Source: Halorhabdus rudnickae (lineage in GTDB: Archaea; Halobacteriota; Halobacteria; Halobacteriales; Haloarculaceae). Taken from it: a DNA stretch of 64,000 bases. The translations under genes and the position numbers were made by a program. Shown here in pieces: positions 37,148 through 46,908 of this stretch; position 1 is the stretch's first letter; every line of letters starts with the position of its first letter. Under the pieces are notes generated by a model. The model saw nothing but the letters and a program-made list of their open reading frames with translations, made no database searches and was not told the origin of the DNA. The stretch lies in NCBI RefSeq assembly GCF_900880625.1, contig NZ_CAAHFB010000001.1, forward strand, positions 1,488,001 to 1,552,000. The letters run 5' to 3'.

Positions 37148-37736
37148 CCTCGAACGCCTCGTTGGCCAACCGATCGGCCCGTTCGTTGACCTCCCGCGGG
37201 ACGTGCTCGAGCGACCAGGACTCGAAGCCATCGAGCAACTCCCGGACGCGAACCCGCCGTTCGCGCAAGTCGGGGTCGTTCGTGTTCCACTCGCCGCGAA
37301 CCTGTCGGACGACGAGTTCGGAGTCGCTACGGACCTCGACGGCGTCGAAGCCGTACTCGGCGGCCACTTCCAGGGCGTGGATCAGCGCCGCGTACTCCGC
37401 CCGGTTGTTGGTGGCGCGGCCGATCCGCTTGCCCCCTTCGGTGACGATCCCCCCCTCGCCGGTGAGGACCACCCAGCCGATCGCCGCGGGGCCAGGGTTG
37501 CCCCGGGATGCGCCGTCGACGTAGACGTGGGCGCGTCCCCCGTCGTCGGACAGCAGTCCCACGAGACGTTCGGGATCGCCACCCTGGACGACGACCTTCC
37601 CGTCGTAGGCGACGGCAGTCGCACCCGCGTGACTCGCGCGCCAGCGCTCGTGATCAGTGTTGCCTGGTTCGATCTCGACCCCCCCGTCCCGGAGGCGATC
37701 GCGGGCGGCCGATGGGTCGCACTCGATGACCGGCAT
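37140..37736 (-). CDS. rnhA: Ribonuclease HI
   Basis: 198 aa. The catalytic domain (about 68-195) contains YVDGASRGNPGPA, NNRAEYAAL, RSDSELVVRQ and ERADRLAN, which hold the four acidic residues. A small N-terminal domain (1-65) of the kind seen in haloarchaeal RNase HI precedes it. It degrades RNA in RNA-DNA hybrids. It forms an operon with the downstream gene. Confidence 0.93.
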   Translation of the reverse strand: MPVIECDPSAARDRLRDGGVEIEPGNTDHERWRASHAGATAVAYDGKVVVQGGDPERLVGLLSDDGGRAHVYVDGASRGNPGPAAIGWVVLTGEGGIVTEGGKRIGRATNNRAEYAALIHALEVAAEYGFDAVEVRSDSELVVRQVRGEWNTNDPDLRERRVRVRELLDGFESWSLEHVPREVNERADRLANEAFEDD

Positions 37737-37883
37737 CGGCCGGGCTTATTCTGTCGACGGGTTAGACGTTTCCGGTCGGGACGCCCGATAAGATCGCCGC
37801 ATGCATCCTTGCATCCAAGCCGGTGGCCCGGTCGCCCCCTCCGACCAGCAGTATATGACAAGTGGCGACAAAAACACCAAGCA

Positions 37884-37893
37884 TTTAAGTTAG
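37884..37893 (+). promoter_or_regulatory. Promoter (TATA box) of the tfb gene
   Basis: CATTTAAGTT lies 26-35 nt before the ATG at 37919, the expected place for the TATA element of a leaderless or short-leader transcript. Confidence 0.55.
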
Positions 37894-37918
37894 GTGAAGA
37901 TGCTACTATAAAAGTGCG

Positions 37919-38884
37919 ATGACACGGTCCACCCGCCAGCGGGAGCGCGAGCGTGAATCCGAGACCGAGCAAGACGAACAAGAGGGGGTGCGGGAATGTC
38001 CGGAGTGTAACTCTGAGAACCTGGTGAAAGACGGGGATCGGGGCGAGATCATCTGCGAGGACTGCGGGCTGGTCGTCGAGGAGGAGAGCATCGACCCGGG
38101 ACCGGAGTGGCGGGCGTTCAACCACCAAGAGCGCCAAGAGAAGTCCCGCGTGGGCGCGCCGACGACCCAGACGATGCACGACAAGGGACTGACGACGACC
38201 ATCGACTGGAAAGACAAAGACGCCTACGGCCGTTCTATCTCCTCGAAGAAGCGCAGCCAGATGCACCGACTGCGAAAGTGGCAGGAACGCATCCGGACCA
38301 AGGACGCGGGCGAGCGCAATCTCCAGTTCGCTCTGAGTGAGATCGACCGGATGGCTTCCGCGCTGGGCGTCCCCCGATCTGTCCGGGAGGTCGCATCCGT
38401 CATCTACCGCCGGGCGCTGGACGAAGACCTCATCCGCGGGCGCTCGATCGAGGGCGTCGCCACCTCTGCGCTGTACGCGGCCTGTCGGAAGGAAGGTATC
38501 CCGCGGAGTCTAGAGGAGATCAGCGAGGTTTCCCGCGTCGAGCGCAAGGAGATCGGCCGAACCTATCGATACATCTCACAGGAACTCGGCCTCGAGATGG
38601 AACCAGTCGATCCCAAGAAGTACGTCCCCCGCTTTTGCTCCGAACTCGAACTGAGCGAGGAAGTCCAGTCGAAAGCCAACGAGATCATCGAGACGACCGC
38701 CGAGAAGGGCCTGCTCTCGGGGAAGTCCCCGACGGGCTACGCCGCCGCCGCGATCTACGCCGCCTCTCTGTTGTGCAACGAGAAGAAAACTCAGCGTGAA
38801 GTCGCCGACGTCGCTCAGGTGACGGAAGTCACGATCCGTAACCGCTACCAGGAGCAGATCGAGGCGATGGGCATCCACAGCTAG
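37919..38884 (+). CDS. tfb: Transcription initiation factor TFB
   Basis: 321 aa. A zinc ribbon with Cys27, Cys30, Cys46 and Cys49 (CPECNSENL and [10 protein letters not shown]) is followed by the B-finger region around [18 protein letters not shown]. Two cyclin-like repeats (about 120-215 and 218-315) complete it, with the typical [20 protein letters not shown] bridges TBP and RNA polymerase. Haloarchaea carry several copies, so this may be one of a set. Confidence 0.96.
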   Translation: MTRSTRQRERERESETEQDEQEGVRECPECNSENLVKDGDRGEIICEDCGLVVEEESIDPGPEWRAFNHQERQEKSRVGAPTTQTMHDKGLTTTIDWKDKDAYGRSISSKKRSQMHRLRKWQERIRTKDAGERNLQFALSEIDRMASALGVPRSVREVASVIYRRALDEDLIRGRSIEGVATSALYAACRKEGIPRSLEEISEVSRVERKEIGRTYRYISQELGLEMEPVDPKKYVPRFCSELELSEEVQSKANEIIETTAEKGLLSGKSPTGYAAAAIYAASLLCNEKKTQREVADVAQVTEVTIRNRYQEQIEAMGIHS

Positions 38885-39170
38885 GCCCGTCCGGGGTTGC
38901 CTGATTGTCCGACCCCTGTTTCGAATGCTGACGCTGCTGCCCGTATTCGGTTGTATCTGTCGTCACCGATCTCGTGGGTCGGCCAACTACCGCCCGGTCA
39001 CTCCCGCTCGCGATCGCCGTATCGACTGTCTCACCGACACCGGTCCTCGAACCACATCGTTCCGGAGATGCCCTCGTCGGCTCAAGACATGTCTGGCGTG
39101 ACGCCACTGTCCGATCGCGGACTGCGCTCTCCTGGGTAGGTATCCGATGCCGGACGGAGCGCAAGAAAAA

Positions 39171-39326
39171 TTACTCCAGGGATTTCGCCCGGTTTTGATA
39201 GTCGCCACCGCAGTCACAGGCTCCAGGATGGGTCTTGGCTTCGACGATGTCACCACACTGGAGGCACTCGTAGGTAGAACTACTCGTCGGGTCGTTTTCC
39301 GCTTCGACGTCTTGGCCATGTGGCAT
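39171..39326 (-). CDS. Small rubrerythrin-like zinc protein
   Basis: 51 aa. YECLQCGDIVEA and GACDCGGDYQNRAKS give two cysteine pairs in a rubredoxin-like zinc or iron site. This matches the haloarchaeal rubrerythrin-like (DUF7129) family. The upstream AT-rich CCTTAAATATTAATCG is a good promoter. Confidence 0.78.
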   Translation of the reverse strand: MPHGQDVEAENDPTSSSTYECLQCGDIVEAKTHPGACDCGGDYQNRAKSLE

Positions 39327-39572
39327 GGTCGAATGCTCATCGTCTATCCTTAAATATTAATCGTAAGAAGAATACAAGGACAACAAAATGTGATTGTATG
39401 TCAAAAAGAAACGGAGTGATCAGGACTCTCTCAGGCCGGGATGAAACGATCAGTAGCCGTCATCGTATCAGAGAACATTGAGTTACGATAAGCCGACTCA
39501 ATCGTCCTCGGCGGGAACACCGTCTAGATCTGTCTCGCTATCGGGAACACTCACAGTTTCGCGGTCGGGACC

Positions 39573-39901
39573 TTACTCCGCGAGGTCGTCGATCCAGGTG
39601 AGGGCAGCCATGGCCTTCGGGAAGCCGATCGTCGGGATCGCGAGGATCGCAACCTGTCGAAGGGTCTCGGGATCGACATCTTCCTCGAGGCCCCGCCGGA
39701 CGTGTGAGTGAACGGCGCCCTCCGATTGGGTGCCGACCGCCAGGGCGAGTTTTACGAGCCGTTTGGTCTCCCCGTCGATCCCGCCGGCCGCAGAACAGGT
39801 TTCCCCGAGGTCGGCGTAGGCGTCCCACACGTCGGGGTAGTCCTGGCCAGTGCCGCGGGCGCATCCGGTAATTCGTCGATGTCGTCGATCTCGTCCGCCA
39901 T
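39573..39901 (-). pseudogene. Carboxymuconolactone decarboxylase-like protein, frameshifted
   Basis: The start region MADEIDDIDELPDAP (from 39901) and the core WDAYADLGETC onward (from about 39840) are in different frames. Adding one G near 39841-39846 restores a single reading frame of about 109 aa. The core contains RLVKLALAVGTQSEGAVHSHV and AILAIPTIGFPKAMAALTWI, the AhpD/CMD pattern. These proteins are small oxidoreductase-like enzymes. One missing base may be a sequencing error, as at 9.2 kb. Confidence 0.8.
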
Positions 39902-39963
39902 GGGAGCCCCTTCAGACGGTGGTAGATTAACTGTTGGGCCGTGAGGTGACCGAAAACGGACGC

Positions 39964-40737
39964 TTATTCCCCTTCCAGCCGATCGAGGACTGCCTCGGTC
40001 AGCGCTTCGAAGTCAGCCGTGTGGGGAACCACGTCGACGTCGATCCCGTGGTCGGTCGCCGTCTCGCGGGTCGGCTCGCCGATGGTTCCCACGACCGCCG
40101 CACGCAACCCCTCGATCGCGGCCTCACGTTGACCGCGCTCGTCGGCGATCGCCAGGAAGTGCTCGACGGTCAGCGAGGAGGTGAACAGCGCCGCGTCGAG
40201 ATCGCCCTCGGCGGCCAGCCGCACGGACTCGCCCGCGTCGTCCGGCCGGACCAGTCGGTAGAGGACCGTCTCGTGTACGTAGGCACCTGCGTCCCACAGC
40301 CCCTCGGGAAGCACGTCGCTGCCGTGATCGCTCCGGGCGATCTCGACCCGCGATCCGTCGACGCTGTCACCCAGCGCGTCGACCAGCCCCGTCGAGGAGA
40401 ACGTTTCTGGGACGACATCGACGCTGATCCCGTGCTCCCGGAGCGCTGCGGCCGTCGGCTCACCGATCGCACACACCGTCTCCTCGCCGGCCGTCCACTC
40501 CTCGGCGACGAGTTCGGCCCCGGTCTTGCTCGTGAACACGACGAACGCCGCGTCGTCTCTGGGCAGTGCCCCGGTCGGCTCGACGGCCAGCATGGAGTCG
40601 GCGACCGGCTTGACACCGAGCGAGTCCAGCAGCGCGACTGCGTCCCGGAGCCGGTCGTCGTCGGGCCGGAAGACGGCGACGCGCGGTCGGTGAGTCGAAC
40701 CGTCGTTTGCGCCCGCTCCAGATCGTTGGGCAGTCAC
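39964..40737 (-). CDS. hemD: Uroporphyrinogen-III synthase
   Basis: 257 aa from the GTG at 40737. The fold is two similar halves with FTSKTGAELVAEE and VVGTIGEPTRETA, the weakly conserved HemD pattern. It closes and inverts hydroxymethylbilane to uroporphyrinogen III. The start overlaps the cobA stop (GTGA), and it follows hemC-cobA in one operon, which supports the call. Confidence 0.9.
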   Translation of the reverse strand: MTAQRSGAGANDGSTHRPRVAVFRPDDDRLRDAVALLDSLGVKPVADSMLAVEPTGALPRDDAAFVVFTSKTGAELVAEEWTAGEETVCAIGEPTAAALREHGISVDVVPETFSSTGLVDALGDSVDGSRVEIARSDHGSDVLPEGLWDAGAYVHETVLYRLVRPDDAGESVRLAAEGDLDAALFTSSLTVEHFLAIADERGQREAAIEGLRAAVVGTIGEPTRETATDHGIDVDVVPHTADFEALTEAVLDRLEGE

Positions 40738-41495
40738 TCGTATCCCCCCAGCCACTCCAGGACGTCCTCGCGGACGCCCGCCACTTCGCCGATGACCGTC
40801 ACAGCCGGCGGTTCGATCCCGACCAAATCGCGGGCATCGACGATGGTCTCGACGGTCCCGGTGGCGACCTGCTGGCCGTCCCAGGTCGCGCGCTCGACCA
40901 GCGCCGCGGGCGTGTCGGGATCCATCCCGGCGTCGATCAGCGCGCGGGTGTACTCGGGCAGCCGGGTGACACCCATCAATACGACGATCGTCCCGCCGGT
41001 CGCGGCCAGCGCCTCCCAGTCGACAGCCGACTCCGCCTTGGTCGGGTCCTCGTGACCGGTGACGACCGTGACGCTGGAAGCGAACTCGCGGTGGGTCAGC
41101 GGGATGCCCGCGACTGCGGGGCCGCCGGTCGCCGAGGTGACACCGGGCACGACCTCGAAGGGGACGTCGTGGTCGGCGAGATAGGCCATCTCTTCGCCAC
41201 CGCGGGCGAAGACAGTCGGGTCGCCGCCCTTCAGTCGGACGACCGTCTTGCCCTCCCGGGCGCGTTCGACCAGCCGGCGGTTGATCTCGGACTGGGGCGT
41301 CCGGTCGCCGTGGGCGCGCTTGCCCACGTCGACGCGGGCCTCGGCGGGGACGAGTTCGATGATGTCCTCGCCGGGCAACTTATCGTGCATGACGAGGTCG
41401 GCCTCTTCGAGCAACCGGCGGGCCTTGACCGTCAACAGTTCGGGGTCGCCGGGGCCGCTGCCGACCAGGTAGACCGTCCCGACGTCGCCAGTCAC
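40734..41495 (-). CDS. cobA: Uroporphyrinogen-III C-methyltransferase
   Basis: 253 aa. Motifs are VYLVGSGPGDPELLTVKA, VVRLKGGDPTVFARGGEE, VTSATGGPAVAGIPLTHR and TGTIVV-type SAM-binding strands. It makes precorrin-2 for siroheme and cobalamin. It overlaps hemC by four bases and hemD by four bases. Confidence 0.94.
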   Translation of the reverse strand: MTGDVGTVYLVGSGPGDPELLTVKARRLLEEADLVMHDKLPGEDIIELVPAEARVDVGKRAHGDRTPQSEINRRLVERAREGKTVVRLKGGDPTVFARGGEEMAYLADHDVPFEVVPGVTSATGGPAVAGIPLTHREFASSVTVVTGHEDPTKAESAVDWEALAATGGTIVVLMGVTRLPEYTRALIDAGMDPDTPAALVERATWDGQQVATGTVETIVDARDLVGIEPPAVTVIGEVAGVREDVLEWLGGYE

Positions 41496-42613
41496 GTCGA
41501 ATCCCCCGCCGCGTCCTCACGGGCACGTTCGATCAACTCGGCTGCGCCGCGGTCGGCGAGGTCCGCCGCCATCTCGCGGGCCGCCTCCGGATGATTCTCG
41601 ACTGGCAGCGTCCGGCGATCGGCCACTTCCTCCTCGCCGTCCGGCGAAAGGATCCGAGCGGTCGTCGTGACGACTCGGCCCTGGAAGAGAGCCCGGACGC
41701 CGATCGGGGCGACACAGCCCCCGCCCAGTTCCTCGAGGATGGTCCGCTCGACGGTCGCCTCGACGCGCGTTCGGGGGTCGTCGAGCGTCTCGTGAATCCG
41801 CTCGACGACTGCCTCGTCGCTCGCGACGACGGCGAGAGTCCCCTGTCCCGGCGCGGGAACGAACTGTTCGGGCGGGAGCCGCTCGTACTCGACGTGATGG
41901 ATCAGCCCAAGCCGTTCCATCCCGGCCTCGGCGAGGACGATCGCGTCGTACTCGGTGTCGACATCGCGTTCCAGTGCCCGGCGTTCGACCTCGGCGAGAT
42001 CGGAGAACCACTCCTCGACGGTCCGTTCGAACTGAGGTTCTTCGTCCGCGTCGCCTTCGTCGTCTGTGTCGTCCCCGTTCTCGGCTTCTTCGGCCTCGAC
42101 GCGGGCCTCGTGCTCCGCGTGGAGGGTCGGCGCGAGGAGTTTCTCGACGCGGGTGTCCACATTACCCCGGAGCGGCTGGACGTCCAGGTCGGGCCGTTCG
42201 GCCAGCAACTGGGCGCGCCGGCGCAGGCTTGACGTGCCAACAGTCGCGCCCTCCGAGAGGTCGGATAGCGAGACTCCATCCGGAGAGACCAGGAGGTCGC
42301 CGGCGGGACCGCGTTCGGGAACCGCGGCGACGATCAGGCCCTCGCGGTCCTCGGTGGGCACGTCCTTCAGGGAGTGGACGGCCGCATCAGCTTCACCTGC
42401 GAGGACGCGCTCGTCGAGACTGTGGACGAACGCGCCCGTCTTGCCCAGGCGGTGGATGAGTTCGTCGTCGATCCGGTCGCCGGCGGTCTCGACCTCGTGG
42501 AGTTCGACCTCGCGCCGGCGACCGGCGAGGGCGTCCCGGACGGTCGCGGCCTGCCGGAGCGCGAGATCCGATCCCCGTGTCGCCAGAGTCAGCGTGCTGG
42601 CTCGGCTACTCAT
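41492..42613 (-). CDS. hemC: Porphobilinogen deaminase (hydroxymethylbilane synthase)
   Basis: 373 aa from the ATG at 42613. The N-terminus TLATRGSDLALRQA and the cofactor-binding Cys in LEELGGGCVAPIG are present. A strongly acidic insertion (about 185-205, EAENGDDTDDEGDADEE) explains the extra length over the usual 310 residues. It builds the linear tetrapyrrole from four porphobilinogens and is first in hemC-cobA-hemD. Confidence 0.93.
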   Translation of the reverse strand: MSSRASTLTLATRGSDLALRQAATVRDALAGRRREVELHEVETAGDRIDDELIHRLGKTGAFVHSLDERVLAGEADAAVHSLKDVPTEDREGLIVAAVPERGPAGDLLVSPDGVSLSDLSEGATVGTSSLRRRAQLLAERPDLDVQPLRGNVDTRVEKLLAPTLHAEHEARVEAEEAENGDDTDDEGDADEEPQFERTVEEWFSDLAEVERRALERDVDTEYDAIVLAEAGMERLGLIHHVEYERLPPEQFVPAPGQGTLAVVASDEAVVERIHETLDDPRTRVEATVERTILEELGGGCVAPIGVRALFQGRVVTTTARILSPDGEEEVADRRTLPVENHPEAAREMAADLADRGAAELIERAREDAAGDST

Positions 42614-42698
42614 TGGATCGGTCTCCACGGTCGAGCGGGATAACCCCACCGCTCGACCCTCAGAGGTGTAGGCGGCAGAACACTCCCCTGCCAGCTAC

Positions 42699-43244
42699 TC
42701 AATACGGCTCGTCCTTCAGTCCGAGACCGTAGGCGATGGCATTCGTCCCGACGTGCAACAGCGGCGTCGCGACGATCACGACGGCAATCACCGGGAACGT
42801 GAACGTATCGGCGAACCAGCCGGGGGTGGCGAGCGCCGCGGCCACCAGCGCACCGACGACGAAGTCGAGCTGGTCAAGTCCGGGGACCGGCGCGCCGCGG
42901 TCCCTGTCCAGGCGGCGTTTGATGAACGAGGCGGCGACGTCGCCGAGCATGGCGCCCAGCGCCAGGGCGACGGCCGCTGAGAGGGGAAATCCCGGGAGGG
43001 GCATTCCCAGTGCATCGCTCGCAGCCGGGGCAAGCGCGTCGAGGGCGAGCGCCAGGACGGTCCCCGCACCCGTCCCTGCGGCCGTCCCGCGCCAGGTCTT
43101 GCCGTCGCCGAGTACCCGCCGCCCGCCCCAGGATCGACCACCGTCGATGGGCCGGCCGCCGCCAGCCAGCACTGCGGCGTTGTTCGGGACGTAGGCAGGC
43201 AACATCGCCCAGAGTGCCGTCGCGATCACAGCGAGCCAAGACAT
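42699..43244 (-). CDS. carS: CDP-archaeol synthase
   Basis: 181 aa integral membrane protein with five hydrophobic segments. [27 protein letters not shown] and [12 protein letters not shown] are CarS signatures. It activates the archaeal ether lipid with CTP to make CDP-archaeol, the branch point to polar lipids. Confidence 0.93.
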   Translation of the reverse strand: MSWLAVIATALWAMLPAYVPNNAAVLAGGGRPIDGGRSWGGRRVLGDGKTWRGTAAGTGAGTVLALALDALAPAASDALGMPLPGFPLSAAVALALGAMLGDVAASFIKRRLDRDRGAPVPGLDQLDFVVGALVAAALATPGWFADTFTFPVIAVVIVATPLLHVGTNAIAYGLGLKDEPY

Positions 43245-43390
43245 TCTGTCGATGGCTTCGCGTGGCGACGCTTAAGCGATGGCTATTCGATCCGTGAGTG
43301 ATCGTCGAAGACGGTTGTGCACGGACGATACCGGGAGAATACCCCAGCTATATACGTGATTGGCGAGAACGCCGGTCAATAACAGGACCA

Positions 43391-43819
43391 ATGTCACAGA
43401 CACGAACGAATTCCAGATTCCAGTTTTCGCGTGGCGAACAGCTTTCGATCGGGAGCGCGGTCGTCGTCGTGATCGCGGCCTTTCTGCCCTGGATTACTGC
43501 GTCGATCCTGGGGACGAGCGTGACTGTCAGCGGGATCGACGGCGACGGGGTCTTCACCCTGGCGTTTGCGATCATCGCGGCCGCGCTCGTGGTGGCACGG
43601 CCCTGGGATCGGATCAACAAGATTGCCGTGGGCATTCTGGGCGGCCTCACTGCGGCCGTAGCGCTGTACTACATCGTCGATCCGGCGATGGGAGTCAAGG
43701 GTGGCGGCGCGGGGGCCGAACTCGCACGACAGGCACTGTCGCCGGGTATTGGTCTCTATCTCACCGCGCTCGGCGGGGTCGGGCTTGTGCTCGGTGCCGC
43801 ACTGGAGACCGTGTCGTAA
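43391..43819 (+). CDS. Four-helix membrane protein, unknown function
   Basis: 142 aa from the ATG at 43391. Hydrophobic segments at about 17-35, 52-69, 78-96 and 119-138 are present. Glycine-rich, with the polar segment GVKGGGAGAELARQ between helices 3 and 4. No family motif is visible. Confidence 0.7.
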   Translation: MSQTRTNSRFQFSRGEQLSIGSAVVVVIAAFLPWITASILGTSVTVSGIDGDGVFTLAFAIIAAALVVARPWDRINKIAVGILGGLTAAVALYYIVDPAMGVKGGGAGAELARQALSPGIGLYLTALGGVGLVLGAALETVS

Positions 43820-43858
43820 GCCCCGAGTATTGAAACGTCCCGGTGTCGAACACCCAAT

Positions 43859-44056
43859 ATGAGCGCCACCGGCCTCTGTGCGGTCTGTGGAGAGGGAAAC
43901 GCCGAGTACACCTGCGATCGGTGTGGCTCACTCGTCTGTGAGCGCCACTATGAGCCCTCACTCGGGTACTGCGTCGAGTGTGCCGGCGAAGTCGGCGGTG
44001 GCAGACAGACGAACGGAAACGACCAGCCGGAAAACGGCGACACATACCAGTTCTGA
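43859..44056 (+). CDS. HIT-type zinc-finger protein
   Basis: 65 aa. CAVCGEGNAEYTCDRCGSLVC, then His30 and CVECAG, give an eight-ligand pattern for two interleaved zinc ions, as in HIT or treble-clef fingers. The C-terminus is a polar tail. It lies 39 nt after the four-helix membrane protein. Confidence 0.78.
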   Translation: MSATGLCAVCGEGNAEYTCDRCGSLVCERHYEPSLGYCVECAGEVGGGRQTNGNDQPENGDTYQF

Positions 44057-44078
44057 TCGTGTCTGAAGACGGTCACAC

Positions 44079-44789
44079 CTACTGGCCCTGATCGACAGAG
44101 TCGAAGAGCACGACCGTGAGCCGCCCCAACAGGCGGGCGAGGGCGTTGAACAGGTGCAGCGCGACCAGCAAGACCAGCGCGCCGACGACCGACGCGATGA
44201 GTGCTTCCGGCAACGTGTCAATGACCACCATATCGAACCCGCCGGATCCGACGGATGTCTCCATCGACATCGGACCGAGCGTGACCATGGAACCGTCGCC
44301 GCCCAGCAACTGGTAACGCACGCCCGGCAGCCAGTAGACCAGGGGCGCGACCAGCAACGCCAGCGGAAGCACCAGTCCCGTCGTGAGCGCGATGAACGCG
44401 ACCATGCCGACGAGGAACTGCGCCAGGAAGTACACCACGAGGGCGTAGTTTCGGGGCGTCGTCGCGACCGTCTTAGCGTACTTGACGACTGATAATTCAC
44501 CGACGTCGGTCGGCTCCCAGGTCGCCTCAACCTCCAGCAGTGCCGTGGCAATCTGCGCCTCGATCACGCCCGCGTAATCGGCGGCCCCGAGGACGCCGAT
44601 CAGTATCGGAATCCCGACGAGCAGCGGGAGCAAGACGATCCCGAGAACGATCCCAGTGAGGAACAGCGAGAAGTACGCGATCCCCAGTGGAAACCGCAAG
44701 AACAGATACGCCAGGTTGCGATACGTTCGCTCCGTCGCCACGACGCCGACGATCCGTCGCGGCACCGACCGAGTGGAGACGGTTGTCAT
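44079..44789 (-). CDS. Sensor-domain membrane protein
   Basis: 236 aa from the ATG at 44789. Four helices (about 26-50, 52-70, 112-150, 195-218) surround a short external loop with LGPMSMETSVGSGG. The layout resembles the putative sensor domain placed before kinase or HTH modules in other proteins, here standing alone. No output domain is encoded, so its partner is unknown. Confidence 0.72.
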   Translation of the reverse strand: MTTVSTRSVPRRIVGVVATERTYRNLAYLFLRFPLGIAYFSLFLTGIVLGIVLLPLLVGIPILIGVLGAADYAGVIEAQIATALLEVEATWEPTDVGELSVVKYAKTVATTPRNYALVVYFLAQFLVGMVAFIALTTGLVLPLALLVAPLVYWLPGVRYQLLGGDGSMVTLGPMSMETSVGSGGFDMVVIDTLPEALIASVVGALVLLVALHLFNALARLLGRLTVVLFDSVDQGQ

Positions 44790-44863
44790 CGACCAGTCCA
44801 ATGACCCTCCAGAACACCGATGGGTGTGATAGACTGCAATATCGGCAACTCGTCGTGACGCTT

Positions 44864-45718
44864 TTAGGTGTCCCGGTGGCGGTTCAGCCGGCGTTTGAGA
44901 CGCTTGGCAGCGTCTCCCGCGGCCCGATAGTAGGCGTCCGGATCTGTCTCACCCGGCCCGCCCGCTTCCTCGCCGGCGAAGATGATCCCACGGGAAGAAT
45001 TGACCAGTCCGACGCGCGTGGCGAGGTCCGGTCGCTCGGCGAGTCCGTGTTCGACCGCCGCCTCGCTGTCACCGCCCTGGGCGCCGACGCCGGGCACCAG
45101 GAACGGCAGGTCGGGAACCTGCTCGCGGAGTGCTTCGAGTTCTTCGGGCGCGGTCGCGCCGACGACCAGCCCGACGTTGTCGTTGCGGTTCCAGAGATCG
45201 GCCAGCGCGGCCACCCGCTCGTAGAGCGCTTCACCGTCGGCGAGTTCGAGGTCCTGAAGGTCAGAGCCACCGGGGTTCGAGGTCCGACAGAGGACGAACA
45301 CGCCCGCGTCCTCGCGCTGCAAGAAGGGCTCAAGAGAGTCCCGACCGAGGTAGGGGTTGACCGTGATCGCGTCGGCGTCGAGTCCGTCCTCGTCCAGTGC
45401 CGTGGCGTACTGGCGGGCCGTATTACCGATGTCCGCGCGTTTGGCGTCCAGCAGAACGGGCACGCCCTTGCCGTGGGCGTAGGCGATCGTCTCTTGGAGG
45501 GCACGCCAGCCGTCCGGTCCCTCGTAGAAGGCAGCGTTGGGCTTGTAGGCGGCGGCGTGTTCGTGGGTCGCGTCGATGACCCGGCGGTTGAACGCCCACC
45601 GCGGGAGGTCCTTCTCGGAGAGATGCTCGGGCAGGCGGTCGGGATCGGGGTCCAGTCCGACCGAGACGACGCTTTCGGTCGCGTCGATCCGGGCGGCCAA
45701 TCGCTCGAAGAAGTCCAT
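44864..45718 (-). CDS. pyrF: Orotidine 5'-phosphate decarboxylase
   Basis: 284 aa from the ATG at 45718. The catalytic motif VLLDAKRADIGNTA gives the Asp-Lys-Asp set. SVGLDPDPDRLP near the start and GVGAQGGD near the end bind phosphate. It is the longer type-2 form. It makes UMP in pyrimidine synthesis. Confidence 0.95.
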   Translation of the reverse strand: MDFFERLAARIDATESVVSVGLDPDPDRLPEHLSEKDLPRWAFNRRVIDATHEHAAAYKPNAAFYEGPDGWRALQETIAYAHGKGVPVLLDAKRADIGNTARQYATALDEDGLDADAITVNPYLGRDSLEPFLQREDAGVFVLCRTSNPGGSDLQDLELADGEALYERVAALADLWNRNDNVGLVVGATAPEELEALREQVPDLPFLVPGVGAQGGDSEAAVEHGLAERPDLATRVGLVNSSRGIIFAGEEAGGPGETDPDAYYRAAGDAAKRLKRRLNRHRDT

Positions 45719-45888
45719 ACCTGGGGCCACCGGCGCGGTCGACTCAAGTATTTCCATCGGTCCCGAGGGGCGCACTCCCGTCGGTCGCGAGGCAGGGAGC
45801 CCATCGGTCGTGTGGACCGCTAGCGAACAGTTGGCCGATCGCCACGAACGGGAAGACTCAATTAGGCCCGTCGGGTTAGGAACACCTG

Positions 45889-46548
45889 ATGACACTCGCG
45901 GCGGTGGTGTTCGACCTCGACGAGACGCTTGCCGTGACCGCGCGCGATCGCCAGACACTGCTTGCGGACACGGTCGGCGAGGCCGGACTAGAACCGATCG
46001 AGTACGGGACCTACGAAGACGCCCACCGCGAGGCCGTAACGGGCGAGACACGCGCGCGCATTTTCGAGACAATATACGAGGACGAACCCGTCGACCCCCA
46101 CGACCTGGCCGAGACCTACCGTGGCATCGTCAACGAACACTTAGAACCTGTCGAGGGGGCCGAGAAACTGCTGTCGACCCTCGCGAACGGTGCCGGCTAC
46201 CGCGTCGGCGTCCTGACCGACGGCCCCGAACGCGCCCAGTGCTCGAAACTCGACGCGCTGGGGTGGACCGACCTCGTCGACGCGACCGTCGTGACCGGAA
46301 CGATGGAGACCCGCAAGCCGGACCCGGCGACCTTCGAAGCGGTCCTCGCGGCGCTGGGCGTCGAATCTGGAGAGGCAGTCTACGTCGGCGACAAACCGGA
46401 GGCGGATATCGAGGGTGCGCTCGCGGCCGGTATGCGCGCCGTCCAGATCCTCTACCCGGGCGGTCCGGATCCACACCCACGTGCAGACGCACACATCGAG
46501 CGGGATCGACTCCACGAAGAACTCCTCGACGTACTCGAAACGTTGTAG
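45889..46548 (+). CDS. HAD-superfamily hydrolase
   Basis: 219 aa. Motif I is VVFDLDETLAV (Asp9 and Asp11), motif II VLTDGPERAQ, and motif III-IV around TRKPDPATFEAVL then YVGDKPEADIEGA. A helical cap lies at about 25-90. It is a phosphatase of the phosphoglycolate-phosphatase-like type. The substrate is unknown. Confidence 0.9.
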   Translation: MTLAAVVFDLDETLAVTARDRQTLLADTVGEAGLEPIEYGTYEDAHREAVTGETRARIFETIYEDEPVDPHDLAETYRGIVNEHLEPVEGAEKLLSTLANGAGYRVGVLTDGPERAQCSKLDALGWTDLVDATVVTGTMETRKPDPATFEAVLAALGVESGEAVYVGDKPEADIEGALAAGMRAVQILYPGGPDPHPRADAHIERDRLHEELLDVLETL

Positions 46549-46568
46549 CTCTCAGTCGCCCGCGGCGG

Positions 46569-46907
46569 CTACTCGATCCGCTCGGCGATCGTCGCAAGCA
46601 GATCCGTCGCGCGTTTGGTCGCCGCCGCGGATTCGACGACGATCGTAACCGGCCCATTCTCCGACCGCGTTTCGAGTCCCGCGTCCCCGGCAGTCGTTCG
46701 GACCATCTCCTTTGCCCGCTGGAACCGAATCTCGAGACCGTTTTCCCCCGGTTCGACCGTCGCCAGCGGTGCCCCATCGAGGAGGACAGTCGTCGTGCCG
46801 TCCTCGGTGATCGACAGTCGATCCAGTCCGCCCGTCTCACGGCCCGCGATCTCCGCACGAAACACCTCTGCGATCCGCTCCCCGTCAGTGATGCGATCCT
46901 CGACCAT
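46569..46907 (-). CDS. Archaeal conserved protein next to DUF2240
   Basis: 112 aa from the ATG at 46907. It has an N-terminal helix (DGERIAEVFRAEIAGR), a beta sheet (GLDRLSITEDGTTTVLLDG), and a C-terminal helix (AAATKRATDLLATIAERI). The stop of the DUF2240 gene lies two bases upstream of this start. I recognise no function. Confidence 0.68.
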   Translation of the reverse strand: MVEDRITDGERIAEVFRAEIAGRETGGLDRLSITEDGTTTVLLDGAPLATVEPGENGLEIRFQRAKEMVRTTAGDAGLETRSENGPVTIVVESAAATKRATDLLATIAERIE

Positions 46908-46908
46908 C

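Noticed and set aside
38885-39170. Gene in the gap after tfb
   Set aside because: Open frames run antisense into tfb or give Arg/Thr-rich translations with no family match.
39934-41055. 373-codon plus-strand frame over hemD and cobA
   Set aside because: Antisense to two well-supported overlapping genes, with no recognisable motif.
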